This document shows, one piece after another, positions 7,345-14,793 of a DNA stretch of 36,842 nucleotides. The notes under the pieces are model-generated. The model ran no database searches. It was given only the letters and a program-made list of their open reading frames with translations, and was not told the origin of the DNA. Position numbers and translations under genes: made by a program. Each line of letters opens with the position of its first letter. The first letter of the stretch is position 1. The stretch comes from Carnobacterium_A antarcticum (lineage in GTDB: Bacteria > Bacillota > Bacilli > Lactobacillales > Carnobacteriaceae). The stretch lies in the NCBI RefSeq assembly GCF_042658365.1, contig NZ_JBHSQC010000001.1; one strand, given 5' to 3'.

Positions 7345-9194
7345 TGAAAAACGCAGGCTCATCAAAAATGCAGGCACGTAAAGCTAAAAACTTTTGGGGA
7401 ACACTAAAAAGATTGCTCGGCTATATGTCGAATCGCTTGTTCGCGATTGCTTTAGTATTTGTCTTAGCGATCGTAGCGACTGTTTTACAAACCAAAACAC
7501 CGAAAATTTTAGGGGAAGCAACGACTGAAATTTTCAAAGGGGTTATGGCTGGAGCTAAAATGCAACAAGCCGGCCAGGTTGTTGACAAGCTGCCCATTGA
7601 CTTTGATGTGATTAAAAATGTTTTAATAACCGTAGCCATTTTGTACGTTTTATCTGCAGTATTCCAATATTTCCAACAGTTCACGATGACGCGTGTAGCT
7701 CAAAGAACGGTTTACGATTTGCGGAAAGAATTAAAAGATAAAATGAATAAAGTACCCATGAGTTATTATGACACACACTCAAACGGAGACATCATGTCAC
7801 GTGCCGTTAATGATATGGATAACATTGCTAACACATTGCAACAAACTTTAACCCAATTCGTTAATAGTTTTGTATTGTTCTTTGCTGTTTTATATATGAT
7901 GCTCAGCATCAGCTGGCAAATGACATTGATCGCGTTTATAACAGTCCCATTAAGCGTACTAGTCATTAGTTTAATAGCACCACGATCTCAAAAACTTTTT
8001 GCTGCACAACAAAAAAAATTAGGCTTATTAAATGACCAAATTGAAGAAACTTATGCCGGTCATGTTATTGTTAAAACGTACAACCGTGAAGAAGCAGAAA
8101 TTGAACTGTTTGAAAAACAAAATGAAGAATTATACCAATCTTCATGGAAAGCTCAATTCTTCTCAGGATTTGTTATGCCTTTAATGAACTTTGTTAAAAA
8201 CTTAGGTTACTTGCTAGTTGCTGTAGTTGGGGGAATTAAGGTTGCCAATGGCGGAATGACACTAGGTGACGTTCAAGCTTTTCTACAATACACCAATCAA
8301 TTCAGCCAACCCATGAGCCAAATGGCAAACTTGGTAAATACGATCCAAGCTACGATTGCTTCTGCTGAACGGGTTTTTGAAGTGCTGGATGAAGAAGAAA
8401 TGACAGAAGAAAAATCTAATGTCACTCCTATTCCAAACTCGCCCTATAAGATTTCCTTTGACCATGTTAAATTTGGTTATGGCGATGACAATGAAGAATT
8501 GTTGATGAAAGACTTCAATTTGAATGTCAAAGAAGGCCAAATGGTTGCTATCGTTGGACCAACAGGTGCGGGTAAATCGACCTTGATCAACTTGCTAGAA
8601 CGTTTTTACGATGTTAAAGGCGGAAGTATCAAGTTGGACGGTGTGGATACCAGAGATATGACGCGCGAGGAATTGCGTTCACATTTCAGTATGGTATTGC
8701 AAGATACATGGTTATTTAATGGAACGATTCTTGATAATATCAAATACGGTAGTGAAAAGTATGGAAAAGACGAATCTCGTGTTTCTGCAGCAACGAAAGC
8801 TGCTCATGTGGATGACTTTGTTCATACATTGCCGCTTGGTTACGATACTATCTTGAATGAAGAAGCCAGCAACATCTCACTTGGACAACGTCAATTGATC
8901 ACCATTGCTCGGGCTTTCTTAGTTGATCCAGAGATATTGATTCTAGACGAAGCTACTTCAAGTGTAGATACACGAACAGAAGTCTTGATTCAAAAAGCAA
9001 TGCGTAAATTATTACAAGGTAGAACAAGCTTTGTTGTCGCTCACCGTTTATCAACGATTCGCGATGCAGATAACATTATTGTCATGAATGAAGGAGACGT
9101 AATGGAAACCGGCACACACGATGAATTGATGGCAAAAGGCGGTTTCTACGCAGACTTATATAATAGTCAGTTTGCTGAACAACCAGCTATCTAA
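7344..9194 (+). CDS. Heterodimeric ABC exporter, catalytic subunit (LmrD/BmrD/TM288-like)
   Basis: A 616-residue half-transporter, longer at the N-terminus than its partner and with an extended loop after helix 1 (about 65-90). The ATPase domain has Walker A GPTGAGKST (405-413), Walker B ILILDE with intact catalytic Glu (E536) and intact switch His (H567, VVAHRLST). Its signature reads ISLGQRQ (511-517) instead of SGGQ. With the partner's normal signature it therefore builds one competent ATP site, while its own altered signature completes the degenerate site. It starts on the TAATG that ends the partner gene, with GAGGAGG upstream, so translation is coupled and the two chains should be made in equal amounts. 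It ends at a strong terminator. Confidence 0.93.
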   Translation: MKNAGSSKMQARKAKNFWGTLKRLLGYMSNRLFAIALVFVLAIVATVLQTKTPKILGEATTEIFKGVMAGAKMQQAGQVVDKLPIDFDVIKNVLITVAILYVLSAVFQYFQQFTMTRVAQRTVYDLRKELKDKMNKVPMSYYDTHSNGDIMSRAVNDMDNIANTLQQTLTQFVNSFVLFFAVLYMMLSISWQMTLIAFITVPLSVLVISLIAPRSQKLFAAQQKKLGLLNDQIEETYAGHVIVKTYNREEAEIELFEKQNEELYQSSWKAQFFSGFVMPLMNFVKNLGYLLVAVVGGIKVANGGMTLGDVQAFLQYTNQFSQPMSQMANLVNTIQATIASAERVFEVLDEEEMTEEKSNVTPIPNSPYKISFDHVKFGYGDDNEELLMKDFNLNVKEGQMVAIVGPTGAGKSTLINLLERFYDVKGGSIKLDGVDTRDMTREELRSHFSMVLQDTWLFNGTILDNIKYGSEKYGKDESRVSAATKAAHVDDFVHTLPLGYDTILNEEASNISLGQRQLITIARAFLVDPEILILDEATSSVDTRTEVLIQKAMRKLLQGRTSFVVAHRLSTIRDADNIIVMNEGDVMETGTHDELMAKGGFYADLYNSQFAEQPAI

Positions 9195-9208
9195 TGAAGT
9201 AAAAGGAT

Positions 9209-9256
9209 AAATAAGCCTCTTTTGATAACTTTATTATCAAAAGAGGCTTATTTTTT
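9209..9256 (+). terminator. Terminator of the TetR-ABC operon
   Basis: A 20-bp perfect stem (9209-9228 with 9234-9253) with a five-base loop ends in a T run to 9256. It begins 14 bases after the last stop codon. Confidence 0.92.
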
Positions 9257-9261
9257 CACAC

Positions 9262-9364
9262 AAAAAACCACCTTAGCAGGAGTAGCTAAGGTGGAAAGGG
9301 TAGGTTTTCTTTTAAACCTGGAGGAGGTAAAAGAAAAAATAAAAAAGTTGGTTGTTATTGGTAT
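9262..9364 (-). ncRNA. Candidate small RNA with CCUCCUCC stretch and own terminator
   Basis: On the minus strand a perfect 10-bp stem CCACCTTAGC (arms 9294-9285 and 9277-9268) with a seven-base loop is followed by six U (9267-9262): a clear terminator facing left with no leftward gene ahead of it. Upstream is a second hairpin, AGGTTT/AAACCT (9302-9319), preceded by ACCTCCTCCAGG and U-rich single-stranded sequence. A TATACT box on the minus strand (9376-9371) would start an RNA near 9364, about 100 nt long; its -35 is poor. The CCUCCUCC segment could pair with Shine-Dalgarno sequences. The rest of 9257-9499 holds no gene; the next gene's promoter is not obvious. No known RNA family was recognised. 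Confidence 0.5.
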
Positions 9365-9499
9365 GACTTTAGTATAGTGGGAAATTGTGAAGAAGTTGTG
9401 ATGAAAGTTAAAGCATTTCATGAAGTAAGCTAAAGATGCAAGAGAAATAGAGAGTGTGTTAAACTAAAAGAAAAAAACAAAGAAAATGAGGGAGACAAA

Positions 9500-10693
9500 A
9501 TGACCGAGTATAAAACGATGACGCTTGAAAAAAATGAAGAGATGTTAGAGTTAGCCTGCTATGCTTTTAATCTAGAAAAAACAGAAAAGCGTGAAAAAGA
9601 ATTCAAGGAACTTTGTGCTGTTTCAGCTTGTTATGGTGCCTTTCAAAATGAAACATTAATGAGCCAAATCATTGTCCGTCCAATGGAAGTTTATTTACAT
9701 GGAAAGCCTTTTTCTATGGGAGGCATCGGTTTCGTATCCAGTTATCCTGAAAATAGAGGGGCCGGAGATATCGCTCAGTTAATGAAGCTGTCATTGGAAA
9801 AAATGAATGAACAAGGCCAATTATTGTCTTATTTAGCGCCTTTTTCTTATCCTTTTTACCGAAAATACGGCTATGAACAATGTTTCGATGATATTCAATA
9901 TACGATTGATGTGAGTGAATTACCGAAAGTTCAGAAGACACCAGGGATGGTTCGCCGTGTCAAATGGGAAGATGTAAAAGAAACGATGAGAACGCTTTAT
10001 ACCGAGCGTTACGAAACCAGTGTTGGTCCGCTTAAGCGCAGTGAGTGGGATTGGGAATTTTTAATGATGTCGCGAGAAGATTCTGCTGTTGCTTTGTATC
10101 TGGATGAAGAAGGGGAAGCACAAGGTTATTTGATCTATTCTTTTAAAGGTCAAGCTGTCGGAACTTTTGTATTGCAAGAAATGGTTTATCTGTCTCATGA
10201 AGCCTTTAAAGGATTATGGAACTTTGTAGCTTCGCATAAAGCTACTTTTCACACCTATCGTTATAAGACGGGCGAACATGAAAAAATGGCCTACTTGTTA
10301 GAGAATCCAAGAATCAAACAAGAGCTGGTTCCTTCTATGATGGCTCGAATCGTAAATATTCAGCAATTTCTCATGGCTTACCCTTTTAAAGAACGGGCTC
10401 CTCAAACCTTTTATTTGAAAGTTGAAGATACTGCGGCTTCCTGGAATACAGGCGTTTGGAAAGTGGAATTGCATTTAACAGACAGGAAAGTTACAAAAAT
10501 AACAGACGAGCAAGAAATATTTCAAGAATCGATCCTATCGGGAACCATTCAAGCTTGGACTCAAGTTTTTATGAACTACCGCACAATTGAAGAATTGCAC
10601 TTTTTCGAACGAATCCTAGGAGACAAGCACCTACTGGCAGAGTTTGCAGAACGCATACCAGCAGGAGTACCTGTTTTATACGATTATTTTTAA
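9500..10693 (+). CDS. Eis-like GNAT-family N-acetyltransferase
   Basis: A 397-residue protein with the three-part layout of the Eis family: an N-terminal GNAT domain (~1-150), a second GNAT-like domain (~155-290) and a C-terminal SCP2/sterol-carrier-like domain (~295-397). Recognisable pieces are MSQIIVRPMEVYLHGKPFSM, the acetyl-CoA-binding loop region GIGFVSSYPENRGAGDIAQLM, and APFSYPFYRKYGYE, which carries the tyrosine region used as general acid in Eis. The C-terminal residue is Phe, as in mycobacterial Eis, where the terminal carboxylate takes part in catalysis. Family members acetylate amines, including aminoglycosides in mycobacteria; the substrate here is unknown. GAGGGAG precedes the ATG. 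It appears to be a single-gene unit, and no terminator is visible after it. Confidence 0.88.
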   Translation: MTEYKTMTLEKNEEMLELACYAFNLEKTEKREKEFKELCAVSACYGAFQNETLMSQIIVRPMEVYLHGKPFSMGGIGFVSSYPENRGAGDIAQLMKLSLEKMNEQGQLLSYLAPFSYPFYRKYGYEQCFDDIQYTIDVSELPKVQKTPGMVRRVKWEDVKETMRTLYTERYETSVGPLKRSEWDWEFLMMSREDSAVALYLDEEGEAQGYLIYSFKGQAVGTFVLQEMVYLSHEAFKGLWNFVASHKATFHTYRYKTGEHEKMAYLLENPRIKQELVPSMMARIVNIQQFLMAYPFKERAPQTFYLKVEDTAASWNTGVWKVELHLTDRKVTKITDEQEIFQESILSGTIQAWTQVFMNYRTIEELHFFERILGDKHLLAEFAERIPAGVPVLYDYF

Positions 10694-10741
10694 TTAAAAC
10701 CGATTTCCAGTTCTTCTTGCATTCTACGTCTTTTTCATTTA

Positions 10742-10760
10742 CACTTATAAAAAGTAAGTG
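10742..10760. promoter_or_regulatory. Possible operator CACTTA-N7-TAAGTG upstream of the glyoxalase gene
   Basis: A perfect 6-base inverted repeat with a seven-base spacer, 45 bases ahead of the start codon. It overlaps TATAAA (10746-10751), the only -10-like sequence I see, which has no convincing -35. The regulator is unknown. Confidence 0.35.
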
Positions 10761-10805
10761 AAAAAAAGTGTGATAAATGACGTGAACTAAGGAAGGAATT
10801 AAAAA

Positions 10806-11663
10806 ATGATGAGCTTAAATGAAAAAACGCATATTGGAGAAGTCGTTTTAAATGTTGAAAACTTAAAGGACATGAAACAGTTCTATCAAACGATTATTGG
10901 CATGGATATAAAAACTGAAACATCATCAGCAGTTTCTTTTGGAGCAAAAGAAGATGAAACCATTCTGTTGACACTGCAATCCGTTCCCGCAGGCGATGTT
11001 GATGTTCGTTCAACAGGTTTGTATCATTTGGCTTTATTGTTGCCTACTCGACAGGATCTAGGCGAGATGCTGTACCATATTCTCGTTTCTGGTTATCCTT
11101 TGACTGGTGCCAGTGATCACGGTTATAGTGAAGCTCTTTATTTGGATGATCCTGAAGGAAATGGGATTGAAATTTACTGGGATAAACCAAAGACTGACTG
11201 GGATATACGTGCCGATGGCCAAATTGCGGGCGTAACAGAGCCAATGGATGCAGAAGGTGTGATTGCTGAAGCCAAAAAAGCGTTCAGCGGATTGCCTGTA
11301 GGAAGTTTTATGGGGCATGTTCACTTATTTGTAGCTGATTTAGATAGGACCGAAGCTTTTTATAAAAATTTAGTGGGCTTTGATTTGAAATTTGATTTTG
11401 GTGCTCAAGCAAAATTCTTCGCGGCAGGTGAGTACCACCACCAAATCGGAGCAAACACTTGGGCTGGAAAAGGAATTCCAGCAGCTGAAAAAGGAACTCG
11501 CGGTTTGGCTTATTATACGATCGTAGTCCCTGTTAAAGAGGACTTTACACGTATTCAAGCAACGTTAGATGAACAGCAGTACGCTTACCAATTGGATGAA
11601 GCGGCAAACGTTCTTTCATTGGAAGATCCTAATGGAATTACATTAAAAATCGTACAAGGATAA
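10806..11663 (+). CDS. Two-domain VOC (glyoxalase/bleomycin resistance/dioxygenase) protein, CatE-like
   Basis: A 285-residue protein with two vicinal-oxygen-chelate modules, about residues 9-125 and 165-283. Each opens with the family's beta-alpha start (IGEVVLNVENLKDMKQFYQTIIG and GHVHLFVADLDRTEAFYKNLVG) and closes with a metal-ligand-type glutamate segment (DDPEGNGIEIYWD and LEDPNGITLKI). Histidines in YHLALLLPT, GHVHLF and YHHQIG are candidate metal ligands. This matches B. subtilis CatE, a catechol-2,3-dioxygenase involved in resistance to catechol and quinones. The exact substrate cannot be read. Two ATGs lie in tandem; GGAAGGAATT precedes them. It is transcribed alone, between the Eis-like gene and a very strong terminator. 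Confidence 0.85.
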   Translation: MMSLNEKTHIGEVVLNVENLKDMKQFYQTIIGMDIKTETSSAVSFGAKEDETILLTLQSVPAGDVDVRSTGLYHLALLLPTRQDLGEMLYHILVSGYPLTGASDHGYSEALYLDDPEGNGIEIYWDKPKTDWDIRADGQIAGVTEPMDAEGVIAEAKKAFSGLPVGSFMGHVHLFVADLDRTEAFYKNLVGFDLKFDFGAQAKFFAAGEYHHQIGANTWAGKGIPAAEKGTRGLAYYTIVVPVKEDFTRIQATLDEQQYAYQLDEAANVLSLEDPNGITLKIVQG

Positions 11664-11666
11664 TCT

Positions 11667-11713
11667 AAACACTAGACCCTAAAGGCTGCAGCCTTTAGGG
11701 TCTAGTGTTTTTT
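11667..11713 (+). terminator. Terminator: 44-base perfect palindrome
   Basis: Arms of 22 bases (11667-11688 and 11689-11710) meet at CTGCAG with no mismatch. The right arm runs into a T tract ending at 11713. It lies four bases after the glyoxalase stop codon. Confidence 0.92.
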
Positions 11714-11795
11714 CTGACCTCTGCAGACGACAGAAATAAAAAACAACATTATCGAAAGAATAAGAATACCATTACTTTGAAAACAGCTTCTATGC

Positions 11796-11996
11796 TATGA
11801 TCAAATTAAAGCTAGAAGGTTATTTGTTTGATAGAAGAACGCCTGCTATATAAGGAAAGAGCATTACTCTGAATGACGGAACCAGTAAGTATGAAAAACA
11901 AGCACATAATAGTAGCTTCTTCAAGCAAGTGAAAAGCTGCAACAGCATCCATAATGGATATAACATTAGAACAATTTAAAAGAAAGGAAGAGTGCA
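11796..11996 (+). promoter_or_regulatory. Extended -10 promoter and ~190-base leader of the serine hydrolase gene
   Basis: TGC-TATGAT (-10 at 11796-11801) is a good extended -10 without a clear -35. The transcript would carry a ~190-base leader, long for a single gene. It can form a hairpin with arms 11912-11922 and 11931-11940 (one bulge). A 14-codon TTG-started ORF (11829-11873) has AGAAGG eight bases upstream. I saw no T-box or other known riboswitch motif. The stretch 11714-11795 shows nothing recognisable. Confidence 0.45.
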
Positions 11997-13016
11997 ATGT
12001 ACAGCAATACTAGAAAATTGATCCAACGCTACATCGAAGATCAGACACTACCTGGAGCGAGTTATGCGTTCATTAAGCAACAGGAAACCAAACAGTATCG
12101 TGAGGGTTTGGCAGCGGTGATTCCTCATAAAGAATCGATTATAGAAAACCAACAATACGATGTTGCTTCGTTAACAAAAGTTATCTTGACGACAACCGTT
12201 ATTCTGCAGTTATGGGAAAGCGGGACAGTGTCACTGGAAGATTCTGTCCAGACCTACTTGCCTGACTTTAGCGCTGGCCAGGTAACCATTCGCCATTTGC
12301 TGACGCACACTTCGGCCTTAAATGGGTTTATCCCCAACCGGGATGCTTTATCAGCAAGTGAATTAAAAGCAGCTTTATTGAGAGTGCCAATGGAAGACTC
12401 TTTCGGAATAGAAGCGAAGTATACCGATACGAATATGATCTTATTAGGGTATATTATTGAAGTTATTGAAAAGGAAACGCTAAGTGCTGTTTTTGAAAAG
12501 CGAGTGATCCAGCCTCTAAATTTGCGGTATTCAACCTTTCATCCAGCAGACCTGGCCCAATGTGCTCCAACAGAAAAACAACCGGATCGCGGTGTGATCA
12601 GAGGAGTGGTACATGACCCCAAAGCATTAGTATTAGGCGATCATTGCGGCAGTGCGGGGTTGTTTTCTACGTTGAACGATGTTTCGCGCTTTAGCCAGAT
12701 GCTGCTTCAAAAAGGGCAGTTAGACGGTATTCGTATCTTGCAGGAATCAACCGTTGATCAATTGTCACAAGATTGGACGCCAAATGGGAAATTAGAACGC
12801 TCTTTAGGCTGGGATTTAAAAGTCAGAAAGAAAGACTGCTACCTTTTTCATACTGGTTTTACGGGTACGTTTATTTTACTGGATATAAAAAAACAAGAAG
12901 CTTTTGTCTTTTTATCTAACCGCGTTCATCCAACTAGTGATACACCGGTGTATCTCAAGAAACGAGATCAATTGATCGATACGTATTTTTCAGAAAAAGA
13001 AGCAGCTATGAATTAA
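11997..13016 (+). CDS. Serine hydrolase of the beta-lactamase/PBP-like family (class C type)
   Basis: A 339-residue protein of the Beta-lactamase fold family that includes class C beta-lactamases, D-aminopeptidases and EstB esterases. The nucleophile motif SLTK is at residues 58-61 (YDVASLTKVI). HLLTHTSALNGF is the conserved segment that follows it. The tyrosine motif is YTDTNMILLGY, a Y-x-D rather than Y-x-N variant, as seen in some esterases of the family. FHTGFTG supplies the HTG third motif. There is no signal peptide or membrane anchor, so it should act in the cytoplasm, which argues against a wall-directed penicillin-binding role. Substrate unknown. AAGGAAG precedes the ATG. No terminator is visible before the manA promoter region. 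Confidence 0.87.
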   Translation: MYSNTRKLIQRYIEDQTLPGASYAFIKQQETKQYREGLAAVIPHKESIIENQQYDVASLTKVILTTTVILQLWESGTVSLEDSVQTYLPDFSAGQVTIRHLLTHTSALNGFIPNRDALSASELKAALLRVPMEDSFGIEAKYTDTNMILLGYIIEVIEKETLSAVFEKRVIQPLNLRYSTFHPADLAQCAPTEKQPDRGVIRGVVHDPKALVLGDHCGSAGLFSTLNDVSRFSQMLLQKGQLDGIRILQESTVDQLSQDWTPNGKLERSLGWDLKVRKKDCYLFHTGFTGTFILLDIKKQEAFVFLSNRVHPTSDTPVYLKKRDQLIDTYFSEKEAAMN

Positions 13017-13035
13017 ACTTTCGGGAAAAGTAATA

Positions 13036-13049
13036 TAAAATCGTTTTCA
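13036..13049. promoter_or_regulatory. cre-like site upstream of manA
   Basis: TAAAATCGTTTTCA fits the catabolite-responsive element consensus TGWNANCGNTNWCA at every fixed position except the second. It lies 50 bases before the manA start codon, where CcpA could repress or activate. No clear promoter hexamers accompany it. Confidence 0.5.
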
Positions 13050-13098
13050 ACTATGGTAAGATAATAGGGAAGTATGCACATGGGAGGAATTTTAAAAA

Positions 13099-14043
13099 AT
13101 GAATGAACCATTGTTTCTGAAAGCTGTTTTACAAGAGAAGATTTGGGGCGGTACAAAATTAAAAGATGTCTTCGGGTATGATTTGCCCAGTGACAAAGTC
13201 GGCGAATGTTGGGCTATTAGTGCTCATCCGAACGGACCGAGTACAATACTGAACGGTCCTTACCAAGGAATGACCTTAGCGGAAGTATGGGAAAAGCATC
13301 GCGATGTTTTCGGCAATGCCAAAGGAGACGTTTTTCCATTACTAACTAAAATATTAGACGCGAACGATGATTTATCAGTACAAGTTCATCCAGACGATGC
13401 TTATGGTTTGGCGCATGAAGGTGAATTAGGGAAAACGGAATGCTGGTATGTGATCGATGCCGATGAAGGAGCAGAAATCATTTACGGGCATCATGCTCAA
13501 ACAAAAGAAGAATTGGAAACAATGATTCGTGAAGGCAAGTGGAATGATTTGTTGCGCCGCATCAAAGTGAAAAAAGGCGACTTTTTCTTTGTACCAAGTG
13601 GAACCATCCATGCCATCGGGGCTGGGATCATGATTCTGGAAACTCAACAATCCAGTGATACGACTTATCGTGTTTATGACTACGACCGTAAAGGCGATGA
13701 TGGAAAACCAAGAGAATTGCACATTCAACAATCTGTTGATGTGACGACCGTCCCGCATGTCGATGCTGCATCAGACATTAAAACAGAAAAGTTGGAAAAT
13801 GTTGAAATCACAAGTTATATAAAAACTGATTTTTTTGATGTTTACCAATGGAAAATTACAGGGAAAGCAGCATTTGAAGCTACAGCACCTTATACATTAG
13901 TGAGCGTTTTAGAAGGCGAGGGAACGCTGTCAGTTGAAGCAGGCGATTACCCATTACACAAAGGAACGCATTTCATTTTACCAAATGAAATCAAAAACTG
14001 GTCAATTGACGGCACTTTGCAAATTATTGCCTCTACACCATGA
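13099..14043 (+). CDS. manA: Mannose-6-phosphate isomerase, class I
   Basis: A 314-residue zinc enzyme interconverting mannose 6-phosphate and fructose 6-phosphate in the cytoplasm. It feeds mannose into glycolysis and supplies mannose 6-phosphate for sugar nucleotides. The metal ligands are visible in LSVQVHPDD (Q95, H97), GKTECWYV (E114) and PSGTIHAIG (H171), the set used by the cupin-fold type I enzymes. Downstream of these, LETQQSSDTTYRVYDYDR is the conserved active-site arginine segment. The length suits the short Firmicute form. GGGAGGAA precedes the ATG. It is a single-gene unit ending at a bidirectional terminator, and a cre-like site upstream suggests carbon catabolite control. Confidence 0.95.
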   Translation: MNEPLFLKAVLQEKIWGGTKLKDVFGYDLPSDKVGECWAISAHPNGPSTILNGPYQGMTLAEVWEKHRDVFGNAKGDVFPLLTKILDANDDLSVQVHPDDAYGLAHEGELGKTECWYVIDADEGAEIIYGHHAQTKEELETMIREGKWNDLLRRIKVKKGDFFFVPSGTIHAIGAGIMILETQQSSDTTYRVYDYDRKGDDGKPRELHIQQSVDVTTVPHVDAASDIKTEKLENVEITSYIKTDFFDVYQWKITGKAAFEATAPYTLVSVLEGEGTLSVEAGDYPLHKGTHFILPNEIKNWSIDGTLQIIASTP

Positions 14044-14063
14044 ACGAGCCTTTAACAGAAATT

Positions 14064-14112
14064 AAAAAACCACCGCTCTAAACGATTTTTTTCGTTTAGA
14101 GCGGTGGTTTTT
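14064..14112. terminator. Bidirectional terminator between manA and gatD
   Basis: A 21-bp perfect stem (14065-14085 with 14092-14112) has an A run on its left end and T run on its right end, so it can act in both directions. It lies between the convergent stop codons of manA and gatD. Confidence 0.92.
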
Positions 14113-14114
14113 GG

Positions 14115-14792
14115 TTAAGTGAATAACGTTTCGGCTTCTTGCGGAAAGCGTTTCTTAACAGCTTCTTTTAAAATACGGTCTGTTAAGGTTACGTTGCGCA
14201 CCAAGAGCGGTCCGTGCAGATAAGAACAATACGTTTGTTTGTAATGAGCACCTTCCGTTTTGTCTTCGCCGTTGTTGCCTTGTCCGATTTCAACGATGCC
14301 CAAAGGTTTGACATTCTCACCTAAGAAAGTTCGGCCGTTGTGATTTTCAAAGCCTTTGTACGTTTCACCAAACTCATCGTTTTTAATCACGATATCGCCA
14401 ATGAAACGATTGTTTTCTTGATTGAGTGTGTAGTGATCTAAAGCACCGGCGCCTTCGATTTTATTGCCGGCAGCATCGACATAATAATGCCCTAACAATT
14501 GGAAACCGCCGCAAATGCCGACCATTACGCCATCTTTTTCAATATAAGTTGTGATGTCTTCTTTTTTGTTTTGCAAGTCTTTTGAAACGATACGCTGCTC
14601 AAAATCTTGACCGCCGCCAAAGAAAACCAAATCGTATTTAGCTGGATCAAAAGGCTGATCTAAACTAACGATTTCAGTATCAAAAGTAATGCCATGCTGT
14701 TTGGCACGGTGTTGGAGCATCAATAAATTGCCGTTATCGCCATATGTGTTCAGTAAATTTCCATAAAGATGACAAACTTTTAATTCAACCAT
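14115..14792 (-). CDS. gatD: Lipid II isoglutaminyl synthase, glutamine amidotransferase subunit
   Basis: A 225-residue class I (CobB/CobQ-like) glutaminase. With MurT it converts the D-glutamate of lipid II to D-isoglutamine at the inner membrane face, a modification needed for efficient cross-linking. The nucleophile is C94 (VGICGGFQLLGHYY) and the catalytic His is H193 (SYLHGPLL). R129 in the NNRF segment matches the substrate-site arginine of S. aureus GatD. The true start is ATG 14792, with GGAGG eight bases upstream and one base after the murT stop codon. An in-frame longer reading up to 14828 would overlap murT and lacks a ribosome site. Coupled translation fits the two-subunit enzyme. 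Confidence 0.94.
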   Translation of the reverse strand: MVELKVCHLYGNLLNTYGDNGNLLMLQHRAKQHGITFDTEIVSLDQPFDPAKYDLVFFGGGQDFEQRIVSKDLQNKKEDITTYIEKDGVMVGICGGFQLLGHYYVDAAGNKIEGAGALDHYTLNQENNRFIGDIVIKNDEFGETYKGFENHNGRTFLGENVKPLGIVEIGQGNNGEDKTEGAHYKQTYCSYLHGPLLVRNVTLTDRILKEAVKKRFPQEAETLFT

Positions 14793-14793
14793 C

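Noticed and set aside
11808..11996. T-box or other riboswitch in the serine hydrolase leader
   Set aside because: The T-box sequence and Stem I motifs are missing, and the gene is not an amino-acid or tRNA synthetase gene.
11812..11997. 61-codon leftward frame in the leader of the serine hydrolase gene
   Set aside because: No ribosome site or promoter, no recognisable family, and composition typical of a chance frame.
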